Below are positions 20,965 to 31,999 of a stretch of DNA of 64,000 bases, piece after piece. A program made the position numbers and the translations under genes. The first letter of the stretch is position 1, and each line of letters starts with the position of its first letter. Source of the stretch: Mastigamoeba balamuthi (lineage: Eukaryota > Evosea > Mastigamoebida > Mastigamoebidae); assembly GCA_902651635.1 (NCBI GenBank), contig CACRSC010000002.1, positions 280,542 through 344,541 on the forward strand, in the 5' to 3' direction. The notes beneath the pieces were generated by a model, which was given only the letters and a program-made list of their open reading frames with translations, did no database searches and had not been told where the DNA came from.

Positions 20965-22390
20965 ATGATGTTCAAGGAGCACGAGGATCAGATAAAGCCA
21001 GAGAACTGGAAGAAGGTCAAGCTTCCCTACTGCAATCTGTTCCAGCCCATGACGTTTTTTAAGCACTGCTGGTGGTATAGCTCAGCAGTGAACAGGACAA
21101 CTGCTACTGTAGGCCACATGATGCTCTACTCCCTGATGAGAGACCTCGAACAAGAAAAGTAAATTCCTTATGCTCTTTTCCAATTAACATGTTCCACAGG
21201 CAAATCCTCCCCAGATCGAATGCAGATGTAGCATTCAGACTGCAGAGCAAGGCAGGGTGGGATGAGCTGATGCACAACAAGAACACAAGCAGGCAGGCCA
21301 GACTGATCAAGAAAAAATGGGCATCACGTGGAGTGCCATGAAGGCAGAAACCCGAGAGGAGTTGAAGAAGATGTGCATGGAGCTGCCAGCCAAGGAGTTG
21401 ATCTATCTCTCAGCTCAGACTCTGTCTCTCTCGGTACTCATCTCTCTGTGTTTTCTTTTCTAATGTGCTGCCTAGGCATTCCGCAATATTGAGGCACATA
21501 ATCAGATCAGGGCTCTTCATGCCATAATCACTGTACTACTTACCAGCAGGGAGAACCTGGAGAAGTGGTTGAAGGAGAATGGCCTGACAAAGAGGCTCAA
21601 GCCAGATGAGGACTCGGACCTTGAATCCCCAAAAGAAGCAGAGGATGAGGCATGGAACCCCAAGGTGATGAGCGAGGAGAAGAAGAAAAGACCCCACAAG
21701 AAGCACAGAGAAGAGGGCAAGACAGGGGTCTCAGCAGGCAAGATACTGATTCCATAGGCACAGCCAGTATCAGCATCAGGTGAAGCAGCACTGGGAGAGC
21801 CAGGCACAGCAGCCAGTGCACAGCCACTTGAGGAGAAGACCACTATGATAGATGAAGAACCTTTCTCCTCCTTAGCAACAGCAGGGCAGCACAAGCACAT
21901 GGCCAAGGAAGTTGTTTTTCCCTCTTCCCCCAAGCCTCAGATGACAGCGTGCAATCTGATCTTCCTGGCAAAGTTGGAATCTCTGCTAGGAAAGGTGATG
22001 CCCAAACCACCTCTGTACAGGGCTGTGCACTGGGTCCAGGGACCAGCAGAGATACTGGTGGTAGGGCAGCTGTACGAGGCCATCCTTCATCTGGGGGACA
22101 GGAATACCATAATCACCATGTGCTTTGGCAATGAGGCCAAGAATGTGAGCCTGTCACATTGTTCTATAGGTCTTCTTCAGTGAATGGGACTTTGCCAGAG
22201 AGGCCCGTGTGTGCTCTGCACTGACTCAGATCTGGATGCAAGGAGGAGAGGCAGCCATTTCTCTGAGGAGACTTCTGAAATGTAAATGAGTTTTTTGTTC
22301 AAATTTTCACTCATTTTTAGCTGTTGGATACCATGTTCCCACAGCACAGGCAGCAGAGGCAACAAAGGCTGCAGCACATCAAGCAATGTA
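20965..22390 (+). CDS. Unrecognised multi-exon element gene
   Basis: Plausible exons are 20,965-21,159 (MMFKEHEDQIKPENWKKVKL.., donor GTAAAT), a stretch from about 21,200 with KETREELKKMCMELPAKELI before GTACTC near 21,459, and an exon from about 21,475 (AFRNIEAHNQIRALHAIITV..) with an acidic/basic region (EEKKKRPHKKHRE) that meets a stop at 21,756 and reopens at 21,845-22,183 (KLESLLGKVMPKPP..). It contains a nuclear-localisation-like KKRPHKK. Phase problems between exons one and two and the internal stop suggest a decayed copy. No family is recognised. Confidence 0.4.
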
Positions 22391-22735
22391 GCAGCACGTA
22401 GCGGACCCTGCCACAGTGGTGCATAGTGTGATGAATGAACTATGCGGCATAGCAGAGGGTCTGCTGCGTGCTGCTATGCATGGTTCTGCTACACATCACT
22501 ACACATGGTGCCACTACATGCCACTACACAGTGCTACTGTAGCGGCATGTAGCAGCACCATGCATAGCAGTGTGTAGCAGAACCATGCGTAGTGGCACAT
22601 GGTGGACCCTTTGATATTCTGTGTAGTTCATTCATTATGCTATGCACTGCTGCGGCAGGGTCTGCTACGTGCTGCTACATATGAAGGCACTACGTGCCGC
22701 TACACATAAAGATGCTATGCACCACTACATAATTG
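22385..22735. repeat. CpG-decay palindromic satellite block 10
   Basis: Units of GTAGCRGCAYGTAGYGG type, followed by a distinct tail (GGGCAGCCCACCTACT..) that recurs at 38,520-38,550. It borders gene-family copy D. Confidence 0.75.
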
Positions 22736-22899
22736 GGCAGCCCACCTACTCACAGAAACCCCTACACTGAAATCAATTAATTGTACAATAATTGTTAACT
22801 GCCATCAAAAGGGCAGACAGATCATGTTTTCACTTTTGGGGAAGAGGAGTCGCCAGGGCAGCAGAACACGTTTAAGTGAGAGGAGAGGGAGAGGGATCA

Positions 22900-24260
22900 C
22901 TAAGGACCAGCAGGTGCCTCAGAGGCCTGGGTGGCATCTGTGCTCCCAATCATGTCATTGATGGCATCAAGTACAGGGTCAGGGCGATGTGTCCTCCTTG
23001 GCCTCTTGGCCTTTGGCGCTGCAGACTCCATGCCCTTGAAGCTGGTCCTACCATGCCTATTGAGCTTATATGTTAGTAAATGATGAAATAAAGGAAACGC
23101 ACTTCTCGTTGCTGCAGTAGTTCTGCCAGATGGTCTGGATGTGGTTACACACCACCTTCCTCACCAGGGGATGTGCAGCGAACAGGGTCTGGAACTCCAG
23201 TGGCAAGACAGCCTGGATGACATCGTCACAGTGCTAGAGAGAACAAGAGAGAGGGAAAAGAGTTAATACCTTCACTCAGGGTGCTCCATGAACAGGGGGT
23301 GGTAGTTGACCTTGGTCCACTGCTCTATCTGCGAGACAATGGGCCTTGCCATTATCACAGACAGAGCAGCAGTGTAGGGCCCCCTGTCTGCAGGGAGGTT
23401 CTCCAGCTCCGGGACTTTTCAAGATATTATAACACACACATTGTTAGAAATATGAAAAACAAAGGATAGGGAACAAAACGCACCAGGAATGCCGAGCCTC
23501 AGCTTCTCTCTGAGTGTCAGCTCCCTGGACTGCATGCCTGCCTCAACAGCACACGTGAGGGCATTCATTCTGCAAAAAATAGTTTAAATTAGAGCCAGAA
23601 GAATAAGGAAGAATGGGAGGAGGGGTTTCGTACCTCATGATAAGGCTGCTCAGAGTTGTTCCAAGCAGCATCTGCATGGCCTTGAACCCAGCCCTGACCT
23701 CTCCAAAGATGCAGGGCTGGTGGCCACGCTCCTTACTGGGCTCGGCAGTGAAAATGGTGAGGAGGTCATGCAACATCTTCATGAGGACCGAGATCTGCTG
23801 CTTCTCTTCTGCAGTGCCCTTCTCTGCTCCTCATCAGACTCTGATGCACGTGAGGTGCCCCTGTAGTCATCCACCAAGACCTCCTTCTTCTTCTCCTTCT
23901 CCTTCTTCTCCTTCTCCTTCTTCTTCTTCTTCTTCTTCTTCTTCTTCTTCTCCTTCTTCTTCTCATCATCATCCTCAGATTGCTCATCATTCCTGACACG
24001 TGGTGCTGCAGCAGCTTGTGCTGGTGCTGCAGCAGCTGCACCTAAAGTAACATCAAGAAAGGATGTGGGAATAAAGAAGGAAGGGGAGAATGCTACATAC
24101 CTGCTTTTCTGAGAGGCATGATGTCTAGGTCTTTGTCCTGCTGGAGTGGGGGAGGTATCACAGTGATAATTAATTAGCCCAGTGCAGCCCTTGTTCTTGT
24201 CCTTGTGCTTGTCCTTGTGCTTCTTGGTGGGGGTTTTGCGTGGTGTGTTCTTAATGTGCA
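22900..24260 (-). pseudogene. Element gene family, copy D (divergent subfamily)
   Basis: Minus-strand exons parallel copy B but are clearly divergent: a Lys-rich first exon (KKHKDKHKDKNKGCTG), a Lys/Glu microsatellite exon with LLTIFTAEPSKERGHQPCIF and EVRAGFKAMQML, then ELENLPADRGPYTAALSVIM with IEQWTKVNYHPLFMEHPE, then VIQAVLPLEFQTLFAAHP, and a final exon with PKAKRPRRTH ending at 22,900. The conserved Trp after HPE is a TGA here, and the first exon needs a one-base shift, so it is probably broken. Copy E (38.6-39.8 kb) is its closest relative in the window. Confidence 0.5.
23880..23962. repeat. (TTC)n microsatellite inside copy D exon
   Basis: An almost pure TTC/CTTC run on the plus strand encodes a Lys/Glu run on the minus strand within copy D. 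A shorter AAG run occupies the equivalent region of copies B and C. Confidence 0.85.
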
Positions 24261-24299
24261 CCGTTTTTAACCATCGAAAAAGCTGTTAAATGACATCAA

Positions 24300-24580
24300 T
24301 AGTGGCGTGATAGGCAGATATCCTTCGCTGTGCTGCATAGTGGAAAGCGCTTAAGTGCCTTCCACTACACTGTGTAGCAGAGGGTAATTGTGTAGTGGCA
24401 TGTAGTGAAAGGTCTGCTATACACTGCTACATAACAACCTCCACTATGCTGTGTAGTGGAAAGCGCTCAAGTGCCTTTCACTATGCAGCATAGTGGAGAT
24501 GGCATATAGCAGAAGGTCTGCTATGCAAATTGTTCCACTACAGTGCATAGCAGACCCTCTGCTACACACTGTAGTGAAAG
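24300..24580. repeat. CpG-decay palindromic satellite block 11
   Basis: Includes repeated GTAGTGGAAAGCGCTYAAGTGCCTTYCACTA-type palindromes near 24,336 and 24,446 (two copies about 110 bp apart). It abuts the right arm of the identical inverted repeat. Confidence 0.75.
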
Positions 24581-24585
24581 TACCT

Positions 24586-25388
24586 CACAGTTTTTGAAAG
24601 GTATAATGAGAAAAATTATTTCACAGCCGTGATTTGAACTACCGTCCTCAAAGAACAAAGTAAACACTTTGCGCTTACACTATCAATCACTATCTCTTCT
24701 AATCTATGTGTTATACTTCACGGCATGCTCACAGACATTACTTAACCACAATCCAATGGAATCAATATTTAACACTCGGAAGCTCATCTTTGTTGTCGTG
24801 CAATGTAAACCAATTTACATTTCATTTATTCACAACTTTATGCTATGTCACAACCGGATTTATTAGCCAACAATTGATAAAATCTAGTTATGACCTTTTT
24901 CAGTGTACTTGATCAAGGCTGTTATTTGAATACGTGACTGGTTGTTAGGAACTGGAATATATCTCTGAATATAGTAATAACTACATTGCATTTCATGCCT
25001 TCAGGAATTGAACCACCTGCTTAAGATGTGTTTGCAGGACCACTCAGTTGTGAGCAATATTATTCAGGAAACAGGGATTTATCAAATAAAGAGTTGGCCA
25101 AATTTAATAAACCCTATCTAATTCCTTTTTTCCCTCTAAAGCTATATCTTTCTACTAGATCTTTGATTTTATATATGTTTATTCATAAAGCAAATGTACA
25201 TGTACAGTTGGGTATGGCCAGAGGCTACTGTACTTTTTTCAGCACTGGCCCCAGGTAGTCTTCAGACCCTGGATGTTCTAGGGCCTGCTTGCATCTCTCC
25301 TCTATGCTGCTCTCTACCTTCTGCAGCTCTGCTCTTCTCTTCTGGTACTACTCTCTCAGTGTCTGCACACTGGTCTGGAGTGCTGTCA
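24586..25388. repeat. Right arm of ~800-bp identical inverted repeat
   Basis: Reverse complement of 8,499-9,301 with no length difference and no mismatch in the parts I compared. The outer part is the transposase N-terminal exon, the inner part unique AT-rich sequence. Confidence 0.8.
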
Positions 25389-26110
25389 CACAGTCGTAGT
25401 TTGGCTCTATTGAGCACACATGCCTGATGAGGCTCAGCTTCTCCTTCTGTAGTGACAAGCCGTCCTTTCCCTCTTCCACCTTGCTGTTCTCTGATGAGCT
25501 GTCCGAGCTTCCCTCCTGTTCGACCTGGCTGCCTAGGCACAAGGCAGCTGTCCTCTGCCTGTCTTCTGCTGTTTCCTCACAATGATCCTTGTCTCCTTCC
25601 AGCTGTAATGCTGCCTTCTCATGGGCTGTCCTCGGCTGATGTCCCTCATCCAGCATGCCCTTCATTGCTGCCTCGGCCACTATGGCAGCAAACTGCCTGG
25701 ACTGGCTGATGTGGCTTCACTCTCTCTTTGCTGCTCTTATAATTGTTAATAATGTGATTGGAATTGAATAGTGTTCTTAATAAAATACGTGTGCTGTCCA
25801 CAACAAACTGGTGTTTGTTCTCTGCTGCTTTGCCTGGCTCCAGGCAGCTGCCCTGTCTGCAACAAACAGAGCAGACCATCTGCCTGATGTTGCATTCCAT
25901 TTCTCGGGGCGATGGTGACTGCTCATGTGCCCAGCCCTCTGCAGGTGATACTGCGACATGTAGTATCTGTCACATGCACTGTAGTGGTATGCCTTGTGCT
26001 CCCAGGCAACATCTCTCTGATGTTGCCTCAACGCCATCTGTGCATAATGCTCATCTGCTGTGGCTTTCTGAGAACCTGCTTCTCTGCATTGCTGCTTGCC
26101 TGTCTGTCCA
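25262..26110 (-). pseudogene. Transposase N-terminal exons, second copy
   Basis: The stretch 25,348-25,680 encodes the acidic N-terminus (KGMLDEGHQPRTAHEKAALQ.., SSDSSSENSKVEEG..) nearly as in the 751-aa copy. It ends at a TAG where the other copy reads TAC or CAG-type sense codons. The finger exon lies at about 25,790-26,110 (YSACDRYYMSQYHLQRAGHM). The rest of the transposase is missing; unique DNA follows at 25,200. It is the inverted counterpart of 8124-8690. Confidence 0.6.
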
Positions 26111-26164
26111 GCTAGCACAGCATGCAAATGATGTAAACTAAAATAACTATCTGCCACTGAATCA

Positions 26165-26490
26165 CATAGACTTCTGCTACATGCCACTATGCAGCCTCTG
26201 CTACACACTGTTGCTACTCAGCCTTTTGCTACATATCACTATGTATGGGTCCGCTACGCACAGCTACACTAATCCTTCACTTCATGCCACTACATATGTG
26301 TCTGCTACACACCGCTACACACTTCCTCTGCTACATGCTGCAACATGTGGGTCCGCTACATGCCACTACACACATGCTCCACTACATGCCACTACACACC
26401 TTTTGCTACATGCTGCTACACATTTCTGCTTCAGCTACAGTGCGTAGCAGAGGTCTGTGTAGCAGCATGTAGCAGAGTTGCTTCCACTAT
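26165..26490. repeat. CpG-decay palindromic satellite block 12
   Basis: CTACATGCYRCTACA units adjoining a finger exon, as at blocks 2 and 7. It ends near a GTGATCGACGTGCACTGG junction where unrelated sequence begins. Confidence 0.75.
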
Positions 26491-26619
26491 GGAAAGTAAA
26501 TGTGATCGACGTGCACTGGCATAAAGCTATATGCTGGCAGCACATATACGAAAAGTAACAGTAAACTCAAAAAAATGATTACAGCAATTGAAATACGAGT
26601 AAAAGACAGAGGAAATACA

Positions 26620-26750
26620 TATAAATTAATCGCACCCTCACTGTTGCACAGGATGTAGTCAACGTAGAAGTACTGACATGCTGTCAGCACAATAGGGTAC
26701 CTTACAGTGCCACAGGGGATGCTGATCACCACGTTCTTCTTCTGCATGCC
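26620..26750 (-). pseudogene. Short exon-like fragment
   Basis: Minus strand reads QKKNVVISIPCGTVRYPIV and continues about 25 residues before a GTGCGATTA donor-like site. The start resembles the KIMISIPG exon end of the element gene family, so it may be a remote paralogue exon. Confidence is low because it is short. Confidence 0.25.
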
Positions 26751-26764
26751 AGCTACTGAATAGC

Positions 26765-27498
26765 GATTTTAGCACTACATGCGACCTAAATTCAGCATTA
26801 TAGATTTATTTACCTTGTGATATATGAATCGCTTATAGCACTACTAGTGCAAATATTTGCACTAGTAGTGATTGTAGCTCTAAATTAGTGATGTAATTCC
26901 ATTGCATGTAGTGCTACATTGCGATTAAAGCAATGAATTTATTGCATTTAGTGCTAATTGCGATATTGCTGTGCTGAATTCATCCTTCTTCTCTGTTTAC
27001 TCTAAGTCAACTCTGTTGAACCATGAACCATGATATCCTGTATTTCAAAGATATCTTCACTGTGATCTTTATCATATCTTAACTCTCCTCACACTCACAA
27101 CATACTGCACAACCTCACATCTGTCCCTCTCTGCTTCTTCTCCTTGCTTACTCCTTGCCCTTGCCCTGTTTCTGTCTTCTTCTTTCCTTTTTCCTTTTCT
27201 TAATCCCTTTCCCTCACAGTTCTCACATATGTTCCTTATGCCCTTTCTGTATAACAATACATATGTTCCCCTTCCCCTTCCCTTCCTGCACTTCAATCTG
27301 TCCCTTCACCCCCCTGCCTCTGCCGCCTCCCTTTTCCCTTTCCTTTCCTTTCTCTTCCTTTCCCTTTTCATTTCATATCAGGTCGAGACTGAAGGTGTGC
27401 ATTCTTCTTTCCCTAACACACAGTTTTTCCCTTTCACAGAACATCTTTCAGATGTGTCCCCTGACTTCTTACTTTCCCCCCTTTTGACACCTGTTCAG
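26765..27498. repeat. Left arm of the 14-kb unit (first part)
   Basis: Its reverse complement matches 40,103-40,838. It carries GCACTAMATG motifs at 26,770-26,960 and a pyrimidine-rich tract at 27,120-27,480. No gene is seen; open frames here are low-complexity Phe/Leu/Pro. Confidence 0.65.
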
Positions 27499-27502
27499 TA
27501 TA

Positions 27503-30050
27503 AACAGAGGTTAAAACGAATTTGAAAAACTATCAAATATTTAAAATTGAGAAATCTAGGAAAATGGGAAATACATAAAAACAAGCAGAAAAAAAACGAT
27601 AGTATAGAAACGAAAACAAGGAAGGAGAAAAGAACCAAGAGAAAGAGTGAAAAGAAAGGGGAAAAGAGAAAATAACCAGAAGAAAAGAAAATTATTGCTG
27701 GCAATAAATCAATACAAAGAAGAAAGCAATTGTAACATCATTCTGGATCTTAAGAAGTTTGTTTTTTATTATTTCTGAATCATTGTTAGTTAGATGTTGT
27801 ATTGACACTATGAGTAGGAAAGTAATCAGAGGAACAATAAGCTAATCATCCTCTTCTTCATGAAGAACATGGAACATTACTAGTACATGACTAATCTGCA
27901 AAGACAAGTTGCTTAAGACAGTACTTAGTAGTACCTACCTTGCTGATCTTTCTGAACAGAACCTTCCAGTTATTCATCTCTTGCTTCATGATCTTGTTTG
28001 TAGTCAGAGTGATCTTATTTGAGTTGCTGCTCAGACCTGAAGTAGTTATTAATATCTAAATAGAAACAGTCAGAATACATACTTGTAATGTAACATACAG
28101 TATTTCTTACTCAGAGGCAAACTGATCAGAAACTTATTCATCGAATTTGTGATTATTCTCTTCAGGTCATTTCAATGTTAACAACAGTAGCTGTTCTTTT
28201 GGGCATTCTCTTCCTTGACCTGCTCTTTTTTGTCTTTCTCTACTATGCTTTCTCAATCACCTTCATGCTGATACTGTCTTTCCAAGCAGATTATCACTAA
28301 AAGATAATGTGATATTGGAAAAGAAGAGATCTCATCCATACATACATGCCAGTTGAAATCTGAAGTTCATCAGACAGAGCAGAAGATGATAAATACTATA
28401 GTTTTTCTCAGATATTAATGTTTAAAATACTTCATTCTTTCTTTGTTCTTCCTTTTCTCTTCTTAAGTCATCATTAGCAATAAAAATTCAAAGTACATAG
28501 ATTTGCAAAGTTACTGTTGATTTTGAATATTGAACCTTGCAAAAGGAAACTGTCTAAGGTTTTTTATCTCTTAAATTTTCCCAGAGGCTTTTCATTTAGT
28601 CTGTATCCAAAAAATAACCAGTCATCTGATTCTTAGTACGAGTTTTCTCAACAGTAATGCATTCAGAAAAATCATGTTCGATTTTTCACTTGATTTTTGA
28701 CCATGCTTTTTCATCAGTTAGTTTTTGAAGAAATGATCTTGAAAAAGTATCAAATTATGCTTTCTAAGTGCTAAAAATGACTTTAAAAGAGTAAAAACAA
28801 ATGAAAAATCAAGATTTGCAAAAAATGAAAATTGCAAAAAACAGATCTGAACTCTTTTAATGTGATTTCTTGGCATGATCTCCTTTGTGATAACATCTCT
28901 CTTTAGAATTTCAGCTATGTTTTTCAACTGATAGAAGACTGAAATGTTGTATAGATGAAGTGAATGTCTGTGCTTTCAATCAGACACCTATCAGTAAGAG
29001 AGTTAATTAAAAAGAAATCTTTTAGATATTTAGATATTTAAATCTACTAAGATAATCTCTAGATTTGAAATATCTTTTCTATCACTGGCAATAAACTCTC
29101 AATGAGACTCAAAATGAGCCCTTCAGTTTAGTAGGTGAGATCTTCTCATTTTAATATGTAGTTTATAATGTTACTTTTCTTTCTTTCACTAGCAGATACA
29201 TACTGAATTAAAATATTAATTGCTTATAAACACTTCTAAATCCTCTGAAAACTCTTCTCTAAATACTCTGCTATACTTTATTATTCCATGAGAACAGTTA
29301 ATATATTATCATAACTATTTTAGGACTTGAAATACTTCGTACTACCATGCAATGAATTACTTTTCTATAGAAAAGATATTTTTTACTTGTTCTGAGCTAT
29401 TAAAGAAGGTACAGCTTTCATCTTTCAATTCTGAGGATAGACTGCTCCAGATATTTATCTCAATACAGTGTTCAGAAAACTTATAGGAATCATTTTTTCC
29501 TTTGGATAGTGCAAAGGGTTCTGTTTATAAATTTAAATAATCGAAAAATCAGAAATAAACTGCAGAACTCAAAGTAGAAGTGAATCATCTGAGATTCTTA
29601 ACTCTATTCTGCTTTCAAATTACAAACACTGTTTCACAAAACCTGATTCTTACCCTAGGAAGTTGTTCACTGTAGCAGTGTATGGAAATAATATCAACAA
29701 GTTTCTCATTTCACAGATATCTACAAGCAGAGAGTTTATATAATCAGACCTGGTAAACAATTTGCTTCTCTTTCTTTCAGATAGCATCTAAATAAAATCA
29801 TTGCTTAATGAAAAAATAGTGCATTTTTCATTCTGTAAATCAGAATCACCGGCAATAATTTTATTTAAAAATACAATCCAATTTTTCCTGTGTCTGTTCA
29901 ATTTTTTCTTCAAATTGTTATTTAAAAAAGATGTCAATTTTTTCTGTTATTCATTTTGTATTTTCCCCTTCTTTTTTACTCATTTCTTCTTTTTCAGATT
30001 TTTCTATTTTCAAATTTCTGATAGTTTTTCAAATTCGTTTAACCTCTGTT
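27503..30050. mobile_element. 2,548-bp non-coding TIR element, TATA duplication
   Basis: The ends are AACAGAGGTTAAA..  and its reverse complement, matching over about 32 bp with one indel and then weakly over about 200 bp. TATA flanks both ends (27,499-27,502 and 30,051-30,054). The homologous arm at 40,099-40,102 has a single TATA in otherwise matching flanks, i.e. the empty site. The interior is AT-rich with many stops and no protein I can support, so it would depend on an enzyme supplied elsewhere. A TA duplication within TATA is an alternative reading. Confidence 0.75.
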
Positions 30051-30054
30051 TATA

Positions 30055-30480
30055 CATAACTTACTGTTTGTCCAGGAGTCGTGAAGAACATGCGAAGCAG
30101 AGCACAGCCTGTGCTCTGTCTTCTGCAGACCACTGAGGGAAGGGGAGAAAGCAGCGTAGCTTACAGGCAGCATTAAACACCCCACCTCACACCTATATAC
30201 AGAACAAATAAATTTCAATCTTTAAATTGAATTAGACAATCATTTTCTGGCGTTTTAATCATTTTAATCATTTTAATCGTTTTCATCGAAAAATAAATTG
30301 CTAAAATTGCGAAAATTGCTAAAATTACTAAAATCGATAATGCACATTATGCACATTATGCATATTATGTGCATTATGCACTCTTGTATTATTGCACTAC
30401 TTTAGCGCTAACTAAGCACAAAATTTAGCACTCTAATTTTTTCACTACATGCACTAATTTAGTGCTTTCGTGAATAAAAT
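30055..30480. repeat. Left arm (second part) and GCATTATG repeats
   Basis: The stretch 30,055-30,180 continues the left arm (matches 39,975-40,098 in reverse). Then 30,340-30,380 is a short tandem of GCACATTAT, and 30,400-30,470 has further GCACTA-type motifs. No gene is seen. Confidence 0.55.
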
Positions 30481-30715
30481 GCAGTGATGACCAAATGTTA
30501 ATTAGAATTGAGAATGAAGAGCATACTGCTCTGGTACTGGCTTCCTTGGGAATCGTATTGCTATTCATGGTGATGTCTCCAGGGCATGGTTGAGGGTACA
30601 AGGCCATGAGGTCAGCTAATTCGTGCTCAGAGCACTCTGCTGGGCGACCTGCCATACAGGGGTCCATGGCAGCAACCTGCTGCCTGATGCACACCCCAGC
30701 ACCCTGAAATGCCCC

Positions 30716-31313
30716 TCAGTCGCAGAAAGCTGAGGAAGCTGGCCAGGGCCGCAGCTTCTGCCATGGCTGGAGCTCCCTGGCACCAGAGAAAGCAGGCCAT
30801 CCCACGTTCCAGTCCTGCATGCTGGTGGGCTCAGCACTAGAGGCCCCCCCACTGTCGCTGTCGTTCTTGTCCCCCTGGTCCTGTTGCTCGTCCCCCACGT
30901 TCTTCTCCTGCTCGTCCAGCTGCTTGTTCTGCTGCTCAGCCTCTGCATCATCCTGCTGCTCAGCGTCACTGTCCTGCAGCTCAGTCTTCTTGTCCTGCTC
31001 CATTAGCTGCTCGTTTGCCTTCTCTGGCTCATTGTTCTGCTGCTGCTGGGGCTCAGGAGACAGCTCGGGTTCAATGGCTGGTACTGCTGCTGCTGCTGCT
31101 ATGGCCTCACGTCGAACTGGGGCTGCAGGAGTGGTCGTGGAAACCACTTCTATAGCAGAAATAATGTCAGGTTGTAAAGGGATACAGTACCAGTGATTGT
31201 GCTGGCGGCATATAGTTATGTGCCACTGACATATAATTATGTGCTGGTGGCATATAATTATATGCTGGTGGCATAATGACCGGCATAAGTATGTACCTAT
31301 GCAGTGACATACC
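30716..31313 (-). CDS. Gln/Glu-rich unrecognised protein with intron
   Basis: The minus-strand stretch 30,716-31,149 encodes EVVSTTTPAAP, then a Gln/Glu/Asp-rich segment (EPQQQQNNEPEKANEQ.., EAEQQNKQLDEQEKN..) and a Trp/Pro-rich end. A TATAG acceptor lies at its start and a GTATGT donor at 31,307-31,312; the 157-nt intron holds short tandem repeats of CATATAATTATGTGC type. The upstream exon frame is not settled. The charged low-complexity part would be largely disordered. No family recognised. Confidence 0.35.
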
Positions 31314-31449
31314 TCGGGCTTCTCCTTCTTAGGGATGCTTGATGCAGACAGCATGGTTGACATCGGCTTGTAGGACAACCCAAACAATTTTTGAAAATGA
31401 TATCATCTGCCACTGGCACATAATATCTTCCAGCAGCACAGCTGCGGGC

Positions 31450-31860
31450 ATAGCAGTGATGGAAGCCAAAGATGGCGCCTGGCCTATTTGCAGCAAGTAC
31501 AAGTGCAGTACGCATGTGCACCAGGCTCAACTGGGCCCAGCCAACATCCCAGACAGCGACCCAGTTGGCCCAGATCTGTCCTGTGTTAGGGCACTTGAGG
31601 CCCAGGTCAGGCAACAGAACAGGTGGCTCAGCACTCAGCTGGAGGTGTACAAGGGCATCAATAGACGGAATTCAGCACAGGTGCATGCTGCAAAACATGA
31701 GCTGCAGAGTGCCATGGAACCCACAGGGCTGGAGGAGGCCACGTTTCCTCAGTGCATTGCTGCACTGAGGCAGACGATGCCCAGCTTAATGCTCGTTCTG
31801 TGCTCTCTCCTGGGCTTTAAGGACTCAGCTCCTGACAACGACCTGGCCATGTGTGTGCTC
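31450..31860 (+). CDS. Unrecognised ORF, possible coiled-coil
   Basis: The frame encodes about 135 residues with normal composition (VMEAKDGAWPICSKYKC.., VRALEAQVRQQNRWLSTQLE.., EEATFPQCIAALRQTMPSL). The middle LEAQVRQQNRWLSTQLEVY looks like a short coiled coil. It overlaps in antisense the possible upstream exon of the gene at 30,716. No family recognised. Confidence 0.3.
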
Positions 31861-31999
31861 ACCATATACGTTATCTGTGTGTGCAGATCCACTACACACT
31901 GTCACACTGATACAGCACATAAATGTGATCAACATGGATGGGGTAGTGATATATGTGCTAAATGCATATTTAGCAAATAATGTGCCAGTAGCACAAACA

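Noticed and set aside
27155-27525. Pro/Phe/Ser-rich open frames in 27.1-27.5 kb and their reverse at 40.2-40.5 kb
   Set aside because: They come from a pyrimidine-rich tract in the inverted arms and differ between arms by frame.
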